A DNA stretch of 64,000 bases, from contig CM077011.1 of the NCBI GenBank assembly GCA_039090855.1, positions 40,071,501 to 40,135,500 on the forward strand, read 5' to 3'. The notes under the pieces are model-generated. The model was not told the origin of the DNA and did not search any database. It was given only the letters and a program-made list of their open reading frames with translations. Shown here piece after piece: positions 31,190 through 42,687 of this stretch. This DNA is from Macrothele yani. Taxonomy: Eukaryota; Arthropoda; Arachnida; Araneae; Macrothelidae. Every line of letters starts with the position of its first letter. Position 1 is the first letter of the stretch. Position numbers and translations under genes: made by a program.

Positions 31190-31998
31190 CTCTTCAAGTA
31201 TTGCTTATTCTTTCCGCTAGGGGCACTTAAGAAAAGAAAAAAAGGGAACGCTTGTCTTTCTACCTTTCATTTCAGAAATCATATTTGAAAAATTCCTTTT
31301 CCTTTGCACAGCTTTTGTTATGAAAAGTGCTTGGCACGTGTCTTCTACTGTTCAGTTAATCACAATTCTACCGCCGGGAAGCGTTAGCGTATATTTCTAT
31401 TTTTACAGGGATGTCTCGGATTCTAAAAATTCGTCGGGAAAATTATGTCCTGGTAGGATACCCTTCATTACGAAGACTATTTTGCACCTAATATTTCCTT
31501 TATGTGGCCCACAACTTTCCCGCTGATAGGCATAAAGTTGCAATACATTGTTCTCCATATCAGTTGTGCTCATTGTTCCCTTACAAAAATTTCTTTTGCC
31601 TGGGATATCTTCCGCTATAAGAAATGTTTTGGGCACAGTGTGATTTTTCACGTGGGGCATTTCACCTGTTAATGCCCGAAAGTAGCTATTTTTGTTTGTA
31701 AGTGTTGCGCCGATTTTAAAAATTCGGTTGATTTTTTTATATTGGTAACCGGATTCATTCACGCTGAATAACACGGACCACCTAAATTATGCGTCGTTGT
31801 TTTTCTCAAGGTGGCATAAATGTATTTTCTTTTTCGCCGAATTATCTCATTTACAAAAATCTGCTTTGGTATACAGTGAGTCTGAAAAATCACTATCTAT
31901 TTTGAAAAACAATGGGAATTAAAAAAAACGTGTTTAAGACATGAAAAATATATTTATTAGAAGGTAAGTGCCACAAAGAATTAGTGTTATTTACAGAG
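31190..31998. other. Degenerate periodic non-coding DNA
   Basis: Continuation of the pattern described at 29.5-30.5 kb (for example TTGAAAAATTCCTTTTCCTT at ~31286). No gene or RNA recognised. Confidence 0.35.
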
Positions 31999-32350
31999 GG
32001 TGAGTCGAAAGTTTTGCAATATTTGCATAAACGCATGTGCTGCGGCGGGTATGTCACTGGTTTAAACTAGTTCAAGTGCGCACTGCAGTCAGTCGAAAGG
32101 GATATAAAGTGGTAGTTGTTGCTATGAACACCACTGCACATTGTCGTTCTACCTGTGGATGGGACGCATAAAAGATAAACAACCACAACCGGCTAATTAG
32201 GGTACTCTTGCTTTACGAGTTTGAACTCGGCCATAACGCACAACAAGCAACAATAAAAAAGTTGCACGGGTTAACGAATGGTCACAGGCGCTGATCTCAG
32301 ACGAACTAAACGAGCTGAATCTGGGTTTAGACCCCGAATCATCCCCAAGA
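31999..32350 (+). pseudogene. Possible mariner-superfamily scrap
   Basis: A terminus-like AGAGGGTGAGTCGAAAGTTT at ~31996 is followed ~210 bp later by a short frame reading LLYEFELGHNAQQATIKKLH, which resembles the start of a mariner transposase (…LLYxFxxGxxAxxA…). Nothing downstream is recognisable. Low confidence. Confidence 0.35.
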
Positions 32351-33148
32351 TACTTGCCCAACTCTTACTCTGCAAAATAGTCCAAGCACAACCTTTTTTC
32401 CAGCGGAAACCAACCAATAGATGTCACAATGGTAAAACGCTGTATTTTTGGATGTAAGAGAGTCTTCCAGCGCACTTCGGATATTTTGTTCACCTTGGAA
32501 CTCCTGTTATCGGACGTGGTTGTATAATGCATCGAAAAGGTAGTAATAAGAGGGAGTGATGTCTCTGGAATATGCTGGGCGACAACGTTTCCCAGCTGAA
32601 ACGCTTAATGGTTACCAGGGTCGTGTTCACTACGTGGAGTCTGGTGTTGTCACGCAGGAACAGCACACTTTTTCAATTAACCAATGCAGCATCCTTGCGA
32701 ATCAATGCGTCCCGAATCAATGCATCCCGAATCCGTTGCAACTCGCAGTAATATAGGTCCGCTCTGATGATTTTCCACTCTGGAGAAGCTCATATTGCAT
32801 TCTGCCCTTCACATTTCTCCATAACAGCAAAACCTTAGATGACTGCAAAGTTGGCTTACTGATATGCGGCATCGGTTCATTTCGCAATAACCAGTGTCGA
32901 GTATTATTCGGAGTGTAATATTTAACTCAGTTCTCGTCGTAGGTGAGCACACTAATGAGAAAATGTTCCTTGTGTTAACGTGAAGGCAATGAAGCGTATA
33001 ACCACTGCTGCTTGTTGCAATCTGAAGAATGATATCGGAACCCGAAACGTAGACTGCGTGCACCTGCTATACAAAAGTAAGCGAATTATATCAGCACTTA
33101 CACAGAATCTCGTGGATAGCTTGGCACACGTTTGCGAACTGTCTACCC
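32351..33148. other. Spacer, nothing recognised
   Basis: Contains a short three-fold repeat CGAATCAATGC(A/G)TCC at ~32698-32735. Otherwise unique-looking and without supported genes. Confidence 0.4.
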
Positions 33149-33398
33149 CAATAGCAGCGCGTAACTAATCATCATCAAACACCTGTAGTCATCCGTTGTG
33201 TATTGTTTTCCTCTACAGCAGCACGCAGCTGGTCATCATCAAGCGCCTATTGCCATCTGTTGCGTGCTGTCTTCTTAAATAGCAGCGCGCAGCTGGTCAT
33301 CATCAAACGCCTGTGGTCAACCGTTGTGTGCTGTCTTCTTCAATAGCATCGCGCAGCTGGTCATCATCAAGCGCCTGTGATCATCCGCTCAGTGAGGC
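33149..33398. repeat. ~63-bp tandem repeat, about 4 copies
   Basis: Unit: ATAGCAGCGCGCAGCTGGTC, ATCATCAAACGCCTGTGGTC, CGTTGTGTGCTGTCTTCTT. Copies start at about 33149, 33219, 33280 and 33343. Lies ~130 bp left of an unrelated 21-bp array. Confidence 0.9.
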
Positions 33399-33531
33399 AT
33401 CGTTCAAGGATTCTTCGCCACACCGAAATTTCTAGAACTATTTTCTGGCGGTTGACTTGCTTGTCACGCCGTTTTCAAATACTGTGCCTAGCCACATCAG
33501 TTTTGTTGCTTGTGCCGTGTCTGTGCCCATA

Positions 33532-33880
33532 GTATGCATCCCCTTTATTAGAGTATGCATCCCCTTTATTAGAGTATACATCCCTTTTATTAGAGTATGC
33601 ATCCCCTTTTTTAGAGTATACATCCCCTTTATTAGAGTACACATCCCCTTTATTAGAGTACACATCCCCTTTATTAGAGTATACATCCCCTTTATTAGAG
33701 TATACATCCCCTTTATCAGAGTACACATCCCCTTTATTAGGGTATACATCCCCTTTATTAGAGTACACATCCCCTTTATTAGAGTATACATCCCCTTTGT
33801 TAGAGTATACATCCCCTTTATTAGAGTACACGTCCCCTTTATTAGAGTATACATCTCCTTTATTAGAGTATGCATCCCTT
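33532..33880. repeat. 21-bp minisatellite, ~16.5 copies
   Basis: Unit GAGTATACATCCCCTTTATTA with variation mainly at TATGC/TATAC/TACAC. Because 21 is a multiple of three, long frames stay open on both strands: plus 33457-33966 (repeat VYIPFIR) and minus 33438-33911 (repeat GMYTLIK). Neither has flanking sequence that looks coding, and the variation falls at positions equally silent or not in either frame, so I treat it as non-coding. Confidence 0.95.
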
Positions 33881-33971
33881 TATCACCGTTTACGAAGGCT
33901 CCGTTTTGCACACTGTTTCCACAAAAACGTACAGCAGTAGTAGAAACGTGCCACCGAACGCCATAATGACC

Positions 33972-35442
33972 ACTTTCTAGCCTTGAAGTGTAGCGGGACA
34001 GTAGTGTCTCTCCTCCCTCGTTCTGCCTTCTCGGTTTGCATGCACACCAATGTACGAACTTTTTTATTTATTTTTATTTATTTATTTAGTAACCCAGTAC
34101 TTTGGCAAAATATAATAGTACACCTCTAATCACATACAAAAGTAACAAATAGTAGGGAAAACATGGCTTTAGTGCCCGACGTAGAACAAATGTTTGGTAA
34201 AAAATTGAAAAATAACGGATTTTACTTGTCATCCATTGTTACTTCGGAGTCACCGCATAAACTCAGAGGATATACCAATCGGTACGAAATTCTTAAACGG
34301 AAGAAGTACATTTATTAAAATAACTGCGTTGTGAATTGGCTTCTATGATTGTCAGTAGCATTATCACCGCAATTTATGATCTTGTTGTCAGAATAAAAAG
34401 CAAATTGTTTAAGTGTATCTAAAACATGTATACAACAATGATAGGTTCTAGTAAAATACACTCTCTGTGTTCCTTTGAAGATTTAAGGAACCCTCTCTCA
34501 GGATTGGATAAAACTCAGTTTGGCAGGGGGTAATTAAGGATTAATCATGATTTGTTGGGGGAATCTGCTTAGCTTCATCAGAGTGAAATTCTTTAATGCG
34601 ATCTTAATCGTATAAACTCTTGATAGAATTTGTCTAATATGATTACCGAATCCGAAAGCTAGAATTCATCTGGAAGTGTACTTTATATTTTGCTTCAGTA
34701 GGAGGCAATAGATTTGGTTGAGGTAATTGCTACTTGTGAGAGCAGGCAAATTCTTCTCGAGATGTTATTAAATTCTAATGCTTGTCCTCTGGGCCATTTG
34801 TTTTGCCATTACCTATTTTCTCACAGATACGATCGCATGTAAGTTTTCTGTTTTCGCTCAGTAACTCTTTCCAGGATTCCCAGTAACCATCTTTTTGATA
34901 TTTTAATAACCCCTTCGGCCAATGAATGCTTGGTTACGAAAACAGCAGAGAAAACGTAAGCAGAATATAAATGTTGTAATTCTCCTGTTCCCTTCTTCGT
35001 AGCTGTGACAATTGATAAAATTACCCGGTAGCAAAACAAGTTCACCAAACGGCGGTGACGGCTGGGGATTTGTGACTAACAAATAACTTAACGCAAGGTA
35101 AACTATTGACGGCGACAAAAAAAGCAGCACTCTACAGAAAAAGGAATTTCCGTCGCTCTACACAGGAAGGAATTTTAGTCACATGAAGGAACGTACTGTT
35201 GTAACTAATACACAATCAGACGACTTCAGAAGCTTTTGTGAGTTAAACGCACCCAATGATAAGTTAGTAAGGACAATATTCAGTATTTTTTCCTAGTAGA
35301 CAAAAAAAAAATTACTGACTAGAATTTAAAGAAAGGCGAAATGCCATGCAACCGCGGCACTCTATAGAGTTGATATCGCACCACAAAAGCATATCAATTT
35401 GCAAGGGATGTAGAATAACATCAGAATGCAACATCTAATCGG
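33972..35442. other. AT-rich spacer with (TTTA)n microsatellite
   Basis: A TTTATTTATTTA run at 34063-34089 could be the tail of an old LINE. The remainder to 35442 has no feature I can support; the open frames around 34821-35130 look like chance. Confidence 0.4.
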
Positions 35443-36677
35443 CACACCGGATTAGTCTCCCTAACCGAAATGACAGTAGGAAGTTACCGGTTGCAAAGAG
35501 GGCGCAGTGAGCGCTGTTGGAAGATAAATAGCACTGACGTCGTCTACAGGATCATTTCTGTCTCGCGCAGTGGTGAAGAGCAACGTGTGTGTTGAATTTA
35601 GTCTGCAATATGGGTCGTAAGACAGAAGTTACTGAGTCGCAAAAACGAAGCCATAGTGTTTGGGTTACCACGGGCACAAAATGAATGAAGTCGCCCAATT
35701 TGTTGGTGTGTTGAAGCGTACTGTCCAGCGGGTTTACAAACAGTGGTGCAGTTCGCAGTCAACTGAAAATCGGTGACGTAACTGTGGCCGGAAAACGATT
35801 CTCACCAACAGGGGCAGCCGCCATGTTTCCCGCCCAATAATTGCAAATCGGTTTCAAATCAGGCAACAGTTGCTACAAACAGTCAATGAAAGTCCACTCC
35901 AACCAATTTCCGAAAGGAGATTACGACGAGAACTGCATGCGATGGACATCTGTAGTAGAGTACGACGGAAGAAACCTCTTTTAACAGCAAAAGTCACAAA
36001 GTCGCACGTCATCAATGGGCTCACAGGCACCAAATCTTTGCTGTCGAGGATTAGAGACGAGTAATTTGGTCTGATGAGTCTCATTTTTGTTTGTACTCCA
36101 ATGATGGGAGGCAACGTGTGCATCGCAGGCCCAATGAGACCTTTAATCCTGATTGTGTCGGAGGTGTTGTTCAAGCTGGAAAAGGTTTTGTGATTTTTTT
36201 GTGGATGTTTTTCGTATCACTAAATGAGCCCTCTTGTTGCAGTGACGATGAATTTGAACCAGCATGCGTTCCTCCAGATTCTGAATGAAGAAGTGTTGCC
36301 TTTTGCTCTACATCTCCAGGAGCAGCATCGCATTGCCACTCCTGTCTTCCAAGAAGGCAATTGCAGTGTGCACAGGGCTAAAACTGTGTCTGAGTGACAC
36401 GACGAAGAGTCATCAACACTGTCTCACCTTAACTGGTCTGTCAAATCCCTAGATTTACTACATCCTGTTGGAAATCTGTGGGATAATTTGGAACAGAAGG
36501 TGAAACACCGGAATAAACACCGACGTACTCTGAAGGAACGTCAGGACCATTTTACGTACGAATGGTTGCAAATCGATGTTCAATACATCCACAACCTCGT
36601 GGAGTCTCTACTACACCGTATTCATGCTGTTATCAAGGTACGTTCTACCAGAGGTGACTAAATTTTTGTCCGGTGTG
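35443..36677 (+). mobile_element. Tc1-like element D, decayed
   Basis: Termini CACACCGGATTAG (left) and CACACCGGACAAAAATTTAG (right, inverted) match only over the outermost ~10 bp plus scattered positions, so the left terminus is diverged. Contains one transposase pseudogene. Confidence 0.75.
35610..36661 (+). pseudogene. Tc1-like transposase D, dead
   Basis: Start MGRKTEVTESQKR at 35610; HTH stretch MNEVAQFVGVLKRTVQRVYK in a shifted frame; then QPISERRLRRELHAMDI; first block VIWSDESHFCLYSNDGRQRV; second block FQEGNCSVHRAK, where the catalytic Asp of QDN is Gly; third block HPVGNLWDNL, where the catalytic Glu is Gly. At least four frameshifts and several stops. The final residues (HAVIKVRSTRGD) end at 36661 close to the right terminus. 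Confidence 0.8.
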
Positions 36678-36694
36678 CTTATTATCGTAAATGG

Positions 36695-37725
36695 ATAAAG
36701 TGAAAAGTTTAAAATAAATAGAGGAATAAGACAAGGAGCTACTATCTGCGAAAGCTATTTACATTAACGATAGAGCACATAATTAATGAGCAAATTAAAA
36801 TGGTTAGAATAGGGGATCAACATAAATGGGACGAGGTTGAACAATTTAAAATTTGCAGACGACATTGTCCTCCTTTCAGTAAATACAAAAGTATGAAAAA
36901 AATGTTAGAACAACAAACAGATTTATCAAGAGAAATTGGATAAGAAATCAAGTTATTAAACAAATATAATGTCAAATGAACTTAATAATAGCGAAACACA
37001 AGAAAATATTACAATAAATGATAACGAAATAGAATATGTGGAAGAGTACATATGCCTAGGAGAACTAAATAATGTCAAACCAACTTAATAATATCAAAGC
37101 ACAAGAAAATATTTGAATAAATGATAGGGAAGTATAGAATATGTGGAAGAATACATATACTTAGGAAAACTGATTACCACAAAAAAGCAGGTAATTATGT
37201 AAGAAATTGACAGAAGAATAAAAATAGAGTGGACGACTTTTGGGAAGTTAAAGAATATTATATGTAGCAAAATAAAGCCGGAAACAGAGCAAAACTTTTC
37301 AATCGATGTATAATACCTGTTATGATATATGGCGCTGAAACCTAGCCTATCAAGAAAAACATCTTGGAAAAATTGCAAAAAACACAACGTTGATTGGAAT
37401 ATCACTAGTAAATATAAGACTTCAAGATAAAGTACAGAATGCAGATATAAGATCCAGAACAAAATTTTTAGACATAAATGAAGTGATACTCAATTTAAAA
37501 TGGAATTGGGCTGGCCATATAGGAAGAGTGGAAAATAATAGATGGACTGAAAGAATAACAGAATGAAGACCATATAAAGGAAAGAGAGGAGTAGGAAGAC
37601 CAGAGGGAAGATGGATGAATGATATAAACAAAACTGTAGGAAAGCTGTGAAGTAGGTAGACAAACCCAAGACAGGAACATTTGGAAAGATATGAGGGAGG
37701 CCTATAACCTGAATTTGATATAAAA
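36695..37725 (+). pseudogene. Old RTE-like LINE relic, RT to C-terminus
   Basis: Patchy frames recover NRGIRQGATI, LKFADDIVLLS (RT active site, ~36843-36876), EYVEEYIYLGKLITTK, CIIPVMIYGAET, KWNWAGHIGRVENNRWTERI, GRPEGRWMNDI and DRNIWKDMREAYN, the order seen in RTE elements. It is AT-shifted and full of stops, unlike the two RTE copies at 25 and 61 kb, so it is a different, older family. 36967-37067 and 37069-37172 are a local tandem duplication within it. Confidence 0.8.
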
Positions 37726-38062
37726 GGGGTTGGGAAAAGACTTGATTAACATGCAGACGAACACCCAAAGTTGCTAGAGGGATTCTTAGTGGTAAGTAGC
37801 CATCAATATAGGGTGTTGGTATGACGAACCCCAAATGAAGAGCTGGCGAAGAACGTTCAGACAACCACCCAAAGTTGATTAGAAATTAGGTGCGGTGGGT
37901 AGCTATCGGTATACGATGTTGGTAGGATAGGCCCGAGTTCAGATAGCTTGTTAGAGGTGTTAGAGAATATGAAGATGAAACCCCGAAGTCGCTGGGAGAA
38001 TTCAGAGTAACGGGTAACAATCGGTAGATAACGTTAATAGGACAGACCTAAACCAAGGTTGC

Positions 38063-38332
38063 TTTTTTTTATTGAAGATTTAACGACCACCGTGTGGAAC
38101 TGGCTGCAAGCAGTCGCTTGTCCCTAATTTAGGACAACTGGTTCCAGGGCAAGGGAAGGGTAGTCCAGGGAGACAGGGGTCCAAGGGTACAGTGGTCCAG
38201 GGGTTCCAGGTTCAGGGAGACAGTGCCGTAAGACAATCACAATATCCATACCTCACCGGTATTCGAACCCGGACCCATCTCGGACGAATGGTCATAAGCC
38301 AGAGCTTAGACAACTGCGCCACTGGGGCGGCG
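38063..38332 (-). repeat. SINE family 1 copy with internal duplication
   Basis: Minus-strand copy with T-run at 38063-38070, inserted in the 115-bp satellite. It is ~60 bp longer than its relatives because the GGTTCCAGG(G) area is locally repeated (about 38140-38220). Approximate target duplication AGGT(T/A)GCTTT on both sides. Confidence 0.88.
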
Positions 38333-38455
38333 AGGTAGCTTTCAAGAAATGTTAGAGCCCATATAAACGAACACCAAATTCGGTTAGAGCATTTAGAACG
38401 TGTGGGTAGCCATCGGCACGGGATGTTGATAAAATACTACCTAGCTTAGGTACAG

Positions 38456-38655
38456 CCTGGTGGCGCCATGACCTAAGCGCTGAGACTGCTAACTATTATT
38501 TCTTAGTGATGTGCCTGGGTTTGAGTCCTGGATAAGCTATTGGGGGTGTGTTTTTCTTAGGGAACTGGCTGTCACCCCTTCCTGGAAGCAATGGCGGCTT
38601 TAAATTCATTAAATTATTCACGGAGGTCATTAAACTCAGAACAAAAAACAAAACA
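38456..38655 (+). repeat. SINE family 1-like, strongly diverged
   Basis: Head with TGGTGGCGCCATGACCTAAG and B-box-like GGTTTGAGTCC, body AACTGGCTGTCACCCCTTCC, A-rich tail. Inserted between monomers 4 and 5 of the satellite. Confidence 0.6.
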
Positions 38656-39560
38656 AGCTTGGGTAGCGTGCAAGAGGTGTTGAAGCACATGACGACAAAT
38701 CGCCAAAGCTCCTTGGTGGATTTGAAGGGGTGTGTAGCCATTGGCATATGTTGTTGGTAGGTCAGACCCAAACTATAAGGTGAGCATGACAGACGTATTG
38801 GAAAACATGCAGAAGAACACTCGAAGTCGCTTGGAGGATTTGAATCAGTGGGTGGCTATCATTATAGAATGTTATCAAGAGAGACCTATAAGCCACGTCG
38901 GGATGCTGGTAATTCTTTGGCTTTTCCCATTTCACATACTCTTAGACTGCTAATACTTCTGTCATATCAAAATTAATTTTTATGTATGTATCTGACCAAA
39001 TATCATATTATTTCTAGCCTGATCATTTAATTTTTTTTGCAGGTCTGAAGTAACAATGATGCGAAACAGCATAGATTTCGCCGCGAAAGGGTGCCCAGCA
39101 ATGATGAAATATCATTTCCTAAAAGGGAATTCGGCCAAACAAATTTAAGATGAAATATCAGGTGCATTAGATGATAAGTACTCTTCCTGCTCCACAGTCA
39201 AAAACTGGGTTGCTAAGTTTATAACAGGACATTTGGGCACCGACGACGAAGTAAGTTCTGGCAGACCAGCCCAAGTGACAATTCCAGAAAACGTAGATGC
39301 CATTGTTTCCATGATCTTGGATGATCGGAAAATATCCACTAAAAAGGAAGCAAATACCCTGGCGATATCCTGAGAAAGAGTAGGCTATATTATTCACGAG
39401 ATTTTAGACATGAGGAAGCTCTCAGACAAATGGTTTTCCAAGTGTCTCAATGCTGACCAGAAGTGTAATCGAGTGATTGTTTCACAAACCATTTTGGACC
39501 GATTTTAGCGGAATCCTTTGGGATGGTAACTATGGATGAAACGTGGATCCATATGCACTA

Positions 39561-40763
39561 CATTGACAAAAGTAACCGGACACCTAGAAGATAAACACAA
39601 CATAGCATTTATTGACATACATTAGTACGGTGTCGGCCCACCTTTGGCATTAGTGCATGTAATGCTTTCGATAAGGTTTTTGAACACAAAGATATGTATG
39701 TGCTTCCATTCAATACATAATGTTGCCGCTAACGTTTGGTTAGTAGTATGCCTTGGTTACAAACTTCTTATACGGCGCTCTAATTCACCTCATAGGTGCA
39801 CAATGGGATTAAGATCAGGGTTCTGTGCTGGCCAGTTCACACACGATACAGAATTATCGTCAAACCACGCCGTAACAGTCCTTGCTTTATGGTTCGGTGC
39901 ATTATCCTTCTGCTAACAACAAGGCTCGGTTCCATAGTATTGCCACAGAGTTAGTAGAGCATAATTGTCCAGAATATTGAGGTAGACGTGCTGGTTAATA
40001 GGTTTGTACACGGTAACCAATGGGCCGGGACCATACCACGTAAAACACCCCCACACGAGAACACTGCCAGCTCCAATCTTAACCGTAGGAACAGTACCTT
40101 GTGGTAAATAGCGTTCTCCCGGCTTTCGGCATACCCATACACGCCAATCAGACTGATGGAACCTGTATCAGGAGTCATCAGTCCATAGGACCCGTTTCCA
40201 TTGATCTACGGTCCACGATAAATGCTAAACGACGAATAGCATTTCGAGTGGAAACGAAAGGCTTATGAGGAGCCGCACGACCACGGCAAACCATGGAATG
40301 AATTTCTCTGCGAATGATATGTGTATATACCGAGTTACCAGCACTTTTATACACCTGTACACTGAGGTTTTATGCAGTACTCGTTCGATTAGCTGTAACG
40401 ACTCTCCTGAGGCTTCGACGTGCTCTATCACTGATTTTCATTGGTCTGCGAGTACGTGTCCTGCTTCAGGCACGCTACGTGTCTTCCACGTATTCAGTAC
40501 ATCCAAAACAGTTACCTCGGGTATGTTTAAACGTCTCTCGGTTTCTGTTATTGGGAACCCACTAATATAAAACCGAACAATATTTCCTTTGTCAAAGTCA
40601 GTTCTCTCCCGCCGCGAAATTTTCACTCAGTTTCACACTGCGCTATGATCACGGTCAGCTGCAGGCTTGTTTTTATACCTTTTGCAACTGTACCGCGCAT
40701 GTTAACAACGCAGCGGATCCGTTCATTTGCTTTTGAATGGGTGTACGGTGACTTTTGTCAATA
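39561..40763 (-). mobile_element. Tc1-like element E inside the mariner
   Basis: TA-flanked insertion with inverted termini CATTGACAAAAGTAACCGG (left) and ATTGACAAAAGTCACCGTAC (right, inverted). The minus strand encodes a dead transposase: MKISRRERTDFDKGNIVRFY (from 40626) with HTH FPITETERRLNIPEVTV, then much later DNAPNHKARTVTAWFDDN and WPAQNPDLNPIVHL, where the catalytic Glu is Val; spacing 34. Frameshifts and stops (for example after IVHL) inactivate it. Confidence 0.88.
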
Positions 40764-40977
40764 TATTGTATATGATCCAGAGACCAAAGAACAATCCGAA
40801 GAATAGAGGCACAGTAGTTCCCCTTGTCCAAAGAAGTTGAAGAAAAAGAAGTCCTCAAACAATGTTTTGGCGTCCATCTTCTGGGACAAAGATGGAACTT
40901 TGATTGTAGATCATCTGGGAAACGGTGCAACCGTCATTGCAAAGTACTAATTTGCACTTATCGACAAACTAAAGCAG

Positions 40978-41113
40978 TAAATAAATAAATCGCTCTTTCC
41001 ACGTTTCAGAAACACATAGCAACCGAAAAATTGCTTTTCAGCCGCCGCCGTGGAATTGAATCACGGAACTCTCGATAACTATAGCCGAACGCGTTAGCAG
41101 GTCTCCAAACTTC
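40978..41113 (-). repeat. SINE family 4 copy inside the mariner
   Basis: Contains AGCAACCGAAAAATT, a GAATTGAATCACGG B-box-like area and ATCGCTCTTTCCACGTTT, all shared with 1049-1265 and 1416-1573. It interrupts the mariner frame between blocks two and three. Confidence 0.75.
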
Positions 41114-41559
41114 AAGGAAAGCTTTCGAAAGGGATCTAGTTTCTTCAAGACAATGCCTCTCCTTACAAAGCGGCCATTACGGAGCAGAAATTGGCTGACC
41201 TTCACTTTGAAATTATGAAAGATCCGGCCTACTCACCTAATTTGGCCCGTTCGGACCACTACCTTTTTCCTAACCTTAAGAAACAGCTCAAGGGAAAAAA
41301 AATTAAAACATTGAAAAGGCCACAGCAGTAGATGCGTGATTTGCAGCACAACCGAAATATTTTTTTTTTTGATGGGTTAAGAAAGTTAGAACAATGAAGT
41401 AATAAGTGCGTGAAACTCAGAGGAGAAAATGTAGCGTAAATAATTTGTTTCAATCCTGTACGAATCAGCTCTAAAGGAATGAATTTACTTTCAACCTGAC
41501 AAACAGAATTAGCCTTTTTCTTTTCTTTGATTTCATTTCATTTCTTTCGTTATGGGGTT

Positions 41560-42608
41560 ACATTTGACTATGTTACATTTCAAAATTAATATTATAACAT
41601 ATAGTATTAAGAAAAACAACATATATAATGTGAATACTTATGTACAGGGTAACCACAGAACAGGAAATTGAGTAAAAGGCTATATATATATAGCCTGAGT
41701 GAATCCCAATTCCCCTAAAGGGCGTCGTCAAGTCAAACGTCCTGCACATATAAAATTTACTCATATGTGGTCTGATTAATAAATTTTACCATAGAATTCT
41801 ATATTTTAATTTGTTAGCAAATATTTTTTTAGTTGCTTTCGAAAATAATTATAATTATTAATATGTGGTAATTGACATGGTAGGTTATTCCATAACATCA
41901 ATCCCTGGTAATCAATAAATCTTTTTCAGGTTAAAGTGTTAGGCATTGGTAACAAAAATGCATTTCTATCTCTTGTTTGGGAGTCGTGACCCACAGTGTT
42001 CAGTTGAATTAAATTTTGATACCTATTCTCTTTTATTCTTTTATACATGAATCCTAATAATCTAAATTTCCATAATTTCTCAATATCAAAAAATACATAC
42101 GAATTTATCCGTAGCCACATACTCAAGTTATTTAAAATTCTGACCATCCTATTTTGTAATGATTGTAATTTATATAAATTAGTCTTAGTAGTTTGCCCCC
42201 ATACTAATAAACAATAAGTCAAAATGAATAAATCAGATTGTAGTACAACACTTTTAATGTTTTAATTGTTAAATTATTTGAAATTCTCGTAATTAAACCC
42301 AATACCCCCGAAATTTTGTTTACAATATTTTGAATATTTATATTCCATTTTAGATTATCCTCGATTAATATTCCCAAGTATTTAATAATAATTACAATTT
42401 CAAGGGTACACTTCTCCACCCAAATAGATGGTGGCTCAGTCTCCCTGTTTAAATATCATAATTTTATTTTTTTCAATATTTAAACCCAGAAAATATTTGT
42501 GTCCAGCCATTCCATCAATTTTTCAATAAATTTATTACATTTTATTTTTGCCTCATTTATATCTGCACCCGTAATCAGAACCGTGGCATCATCCGCAAAT
42601 AAAATAAA
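41560..42608 (-). pseudogene. Jockey/CR1-like LINE relic (RT and C-terminus)
   Basis: Minus-strand frames give LFADDATVLITGADINEAK (RT active site, ~42545-42605), NIEKNKIMIFKQ, KYLGILIEDNLKWNINIQ, VNKISGVLGLITRISNNL, TYCLLVWGQTTKTNLYKLQS and QNRMVRILNN, ending near 41926; 41560-41925 is probably its 3' untranslated part. Stops and a frameshift lie near 42420-42500 and at 42219. It breaks off at the hairpin 42609-42680. Distinct from the RTE elements (no WAGH block). Confidence 0.8.
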
Positions 42609-42680
42609 ATCCTCATAATGTTCAATGTTAAAAATGTCATTTATATAAATGACATTTTTAACATTGTACCTAATGAGGAT
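42609..42680. repeat. 72-bp near-perfect palindrome
   Basis: ATCCTCATAATGTTCAATGT at the left is mirrored at the right; the centre is CATTTATATAAATG with essentially no loop. It marks the breakpoint of the LINE relic, just before a SINE-1 copy. Confidence 0.93.
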
Positions 42681-42687
42681 TTGATGA

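Larger units (their letters stand above)
37740..38900. repeat. Diverged ~108-120 bp satellite, six monomers, SINE-invaded
   Basis: A recurring phrase (ACACCCAAAGTTGCT-like, then GTGGGTAGCCATCGG-like, then GTTGGTAGGACAGACC-like) appears at ~37758, 37868, 37976, 38368, 38692 and 38812. The gaps between monomers 3-4 and 4-5 are filled by SINEs, so this is one old array opened by two insertions. Monomers differ substantially from each other. Confidence 0.8.
39058..41448 (+). pseudogene. mariner (DD34D) transposase split by two insertions
   Basis: Three exon-like blocks of one dead mariner: 39058-39560 (IDFAAKGCPAMMKYHFLKGN ... first catalytic block TMDETWIH), 40764-40977 (YDPETKEQSEE ... ASIFWDKDGTLIVDHLGNGA) and 41114-41448 (FLQDNASPYKAAITEQKLAD, then AYSPNLARSDHYLF, DGLRKLEQ). 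The D-D spacing is 34. The gaps are filled by Tc1-like element E and a SINE-4. Frameshifts and stops occur in all blocks. N-terminus begins near MMRNSIDF; element termini are not visible. Confidence 0.88.

Noticed and set aside
33532..33880. CRISPR-like regularly repeated array
   Set aside because: The 21-bp units are directly adjacent with no unique spacers, and the context is an arthropod nuclear genome.
34821..35130. Two overlapping 75-codon minus-strand frames
   Set aside because: No recognised motif and overlapping frames of equal length, as expected by chance.
37490..37864. 124-codon minus-strand frame
   Set aside because: It lies opposite the LINE relic and reads hydrophobic low-complexity text with no domain; the plus strand explains the sequence.
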